Origin: Verrucomicrobiota bacterium | GTDB taxonomy: Bacteria > Verrucomicrobiota > Verrucomicrobiia > Verrucomicrobiales > DEV007 | Direction of reading: 5' to 3' | Length of the DNA stretch: 15,652 nucleotides | Assembly: GCA_013152075.1 (NCBI GenBank) | Contig: JAADHD010000159.1 | Location: 1-15,652 of the forward strand | Part shown: positions 15,371 through 15,652 of the stretch, piece by piece | How the letters are laid out: every line of letters begins with the position of its first letter | Numbering within the stretch: the first letter of the stretch is position 1 | The notes under the pieces: generated by a model | The model's input: the letters and a program-made list of their open reading frames with translations, nothing else | Database searches by the model: none | Told to the model about the DNA's origin: nothing | Position numbers and translations under genes: made by a program

Positions 15371-15652
15371 GAGGACTAGAGAAGATCTGGAGGCAGCTGA
15401 GAACGCGGGGCTGTGCGACTATGCCCAGCGTGTGATCGATAGTTTTGGGCGTGAAGTTCCGGAGCCGGAGCATCGGTTGAGGACTGCTTATCAGCGTGAC
15501 CGGGCGAGGGTGATTCATTCGACTGCTTTCCGCCGGCTGGAATACAAAACTCAGGTATTTCTGAATGGTACAGGGGATCATCTGAGGACCCGCTTGACTC
15601 ACACGATGGAGGTGGCATCGATCAGTCGGGTGATGGCGCGGGCACTGGGTTT
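15369..15652 (+). CDS. dgt: dGTP triphosphohydrolase, N-terminal part
   Basis: The last 284 bases encode the first 94 residues of a dGTPase of the HD superfamily, which splits dGTP to deoxyguanosine and tripolyphosphate; the rest lies beyond the right edge. Conserved blocks are [20 protein letters not shown] (about 44-63), [18 protein letters not shown] (64-81) and [15 protein letters not shown]. The His in RLTHTMEV is the first metal ligand; the HD pair itself is not in the window. The only usable in-frame start is the TTG at 15369-15371, because a TAG lies two codons upstream (15363-15365) and no ATG occurs before the conserved region. GAAGG at 15354-15358, inside the repeat, is 10 bases from it and could serve as a ribosome binding site. 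Confidence 0.93.
   Translation, partial: MRTREDLEAAENAGLCDYAQRVIDSFGREVPEPEHRLRTAYQRDRARVIHSTAFRRLEYKTQVFLNGTGDHLRTRLTHTMEVASISRVMARALG

Overview
This looks like a chromosomal housekeeping segment from a Gram-negative bacterium, most likely a member of the Verrucomicrobiota or a close PVC relative. That placement is an inference from several things together: an LptF/LptG-type lipopolysaccharide exporter subunit (so an outer membrane), a secreted seven-repeat FG-GAP/VCBS protein, an actinobacterial-type (GlgM-like) glycogen synthase, weak or absent Shine-Dalgarno sites at most starts, and AATTAGG-rich intergenic repeats of a kind I associate with verrucomicrobial genomes. No 16S rRNA or other decisive marker is present.

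Layout. On the left, a minus-strand riboflavin pair (ribBA, then ribH, which runs off the left edge) is divergent from a secreted FG-GAP repeat protein. A gene-poor stretch with palindromes follows (2940-3294), then a small DUF433 antitoxin / DUF5615 PIN-like toxin pair whose toxin gene is broken by an in-frame TAA. thiC (minus) is divergent from an LptF/LptG-family permease whose start codon is unclear. A class I DAHP synthase (aroG type, minus) is divergent from a LOG-family nucleotide hydrolase. From 8547 onward everything is on the plus strand: LOG, tlyA, nadK (overlapping tlyA), a beta-hydroxyacid dehydrogenase, sixA, a GlgM-like glycosyltransferase, obgE, and the start of dgt at the right edge.

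How the genes fit together. RibBA makes both precursors that RibH condenses to lumazine. ThiC makes the pyrimidine half of thiamine. The DAHP synthase opens aromatic amino acid synthesis and keeps every residue of the E. coli AroG phenylalanine pocket that I checked. TlyA and NadK overlap by 25 bases and are followed 6 bases later by a dehydrogenase with an Asn-Arg pair where NADP-preferring relatives bind the 2'-phosphate, so NADP supply and use may be co-expressed.

I found no CRISPR array, insertion sequence, tRNA, rRNA or obvious novel defence system. The points most worth a second look are the nonsense-interrupted toxin beside an intact antitoxin, a stretch of roughly 35-40 extra residues inside the Obg domain of ObgE, an LptF/G gene whose conserved N-terminus has no normal start codon and is read out of repeat-like DNA, and two structured AATTAGG repeats with a changed stem and a constant GAA loop, each placed directly in front of a coding start.
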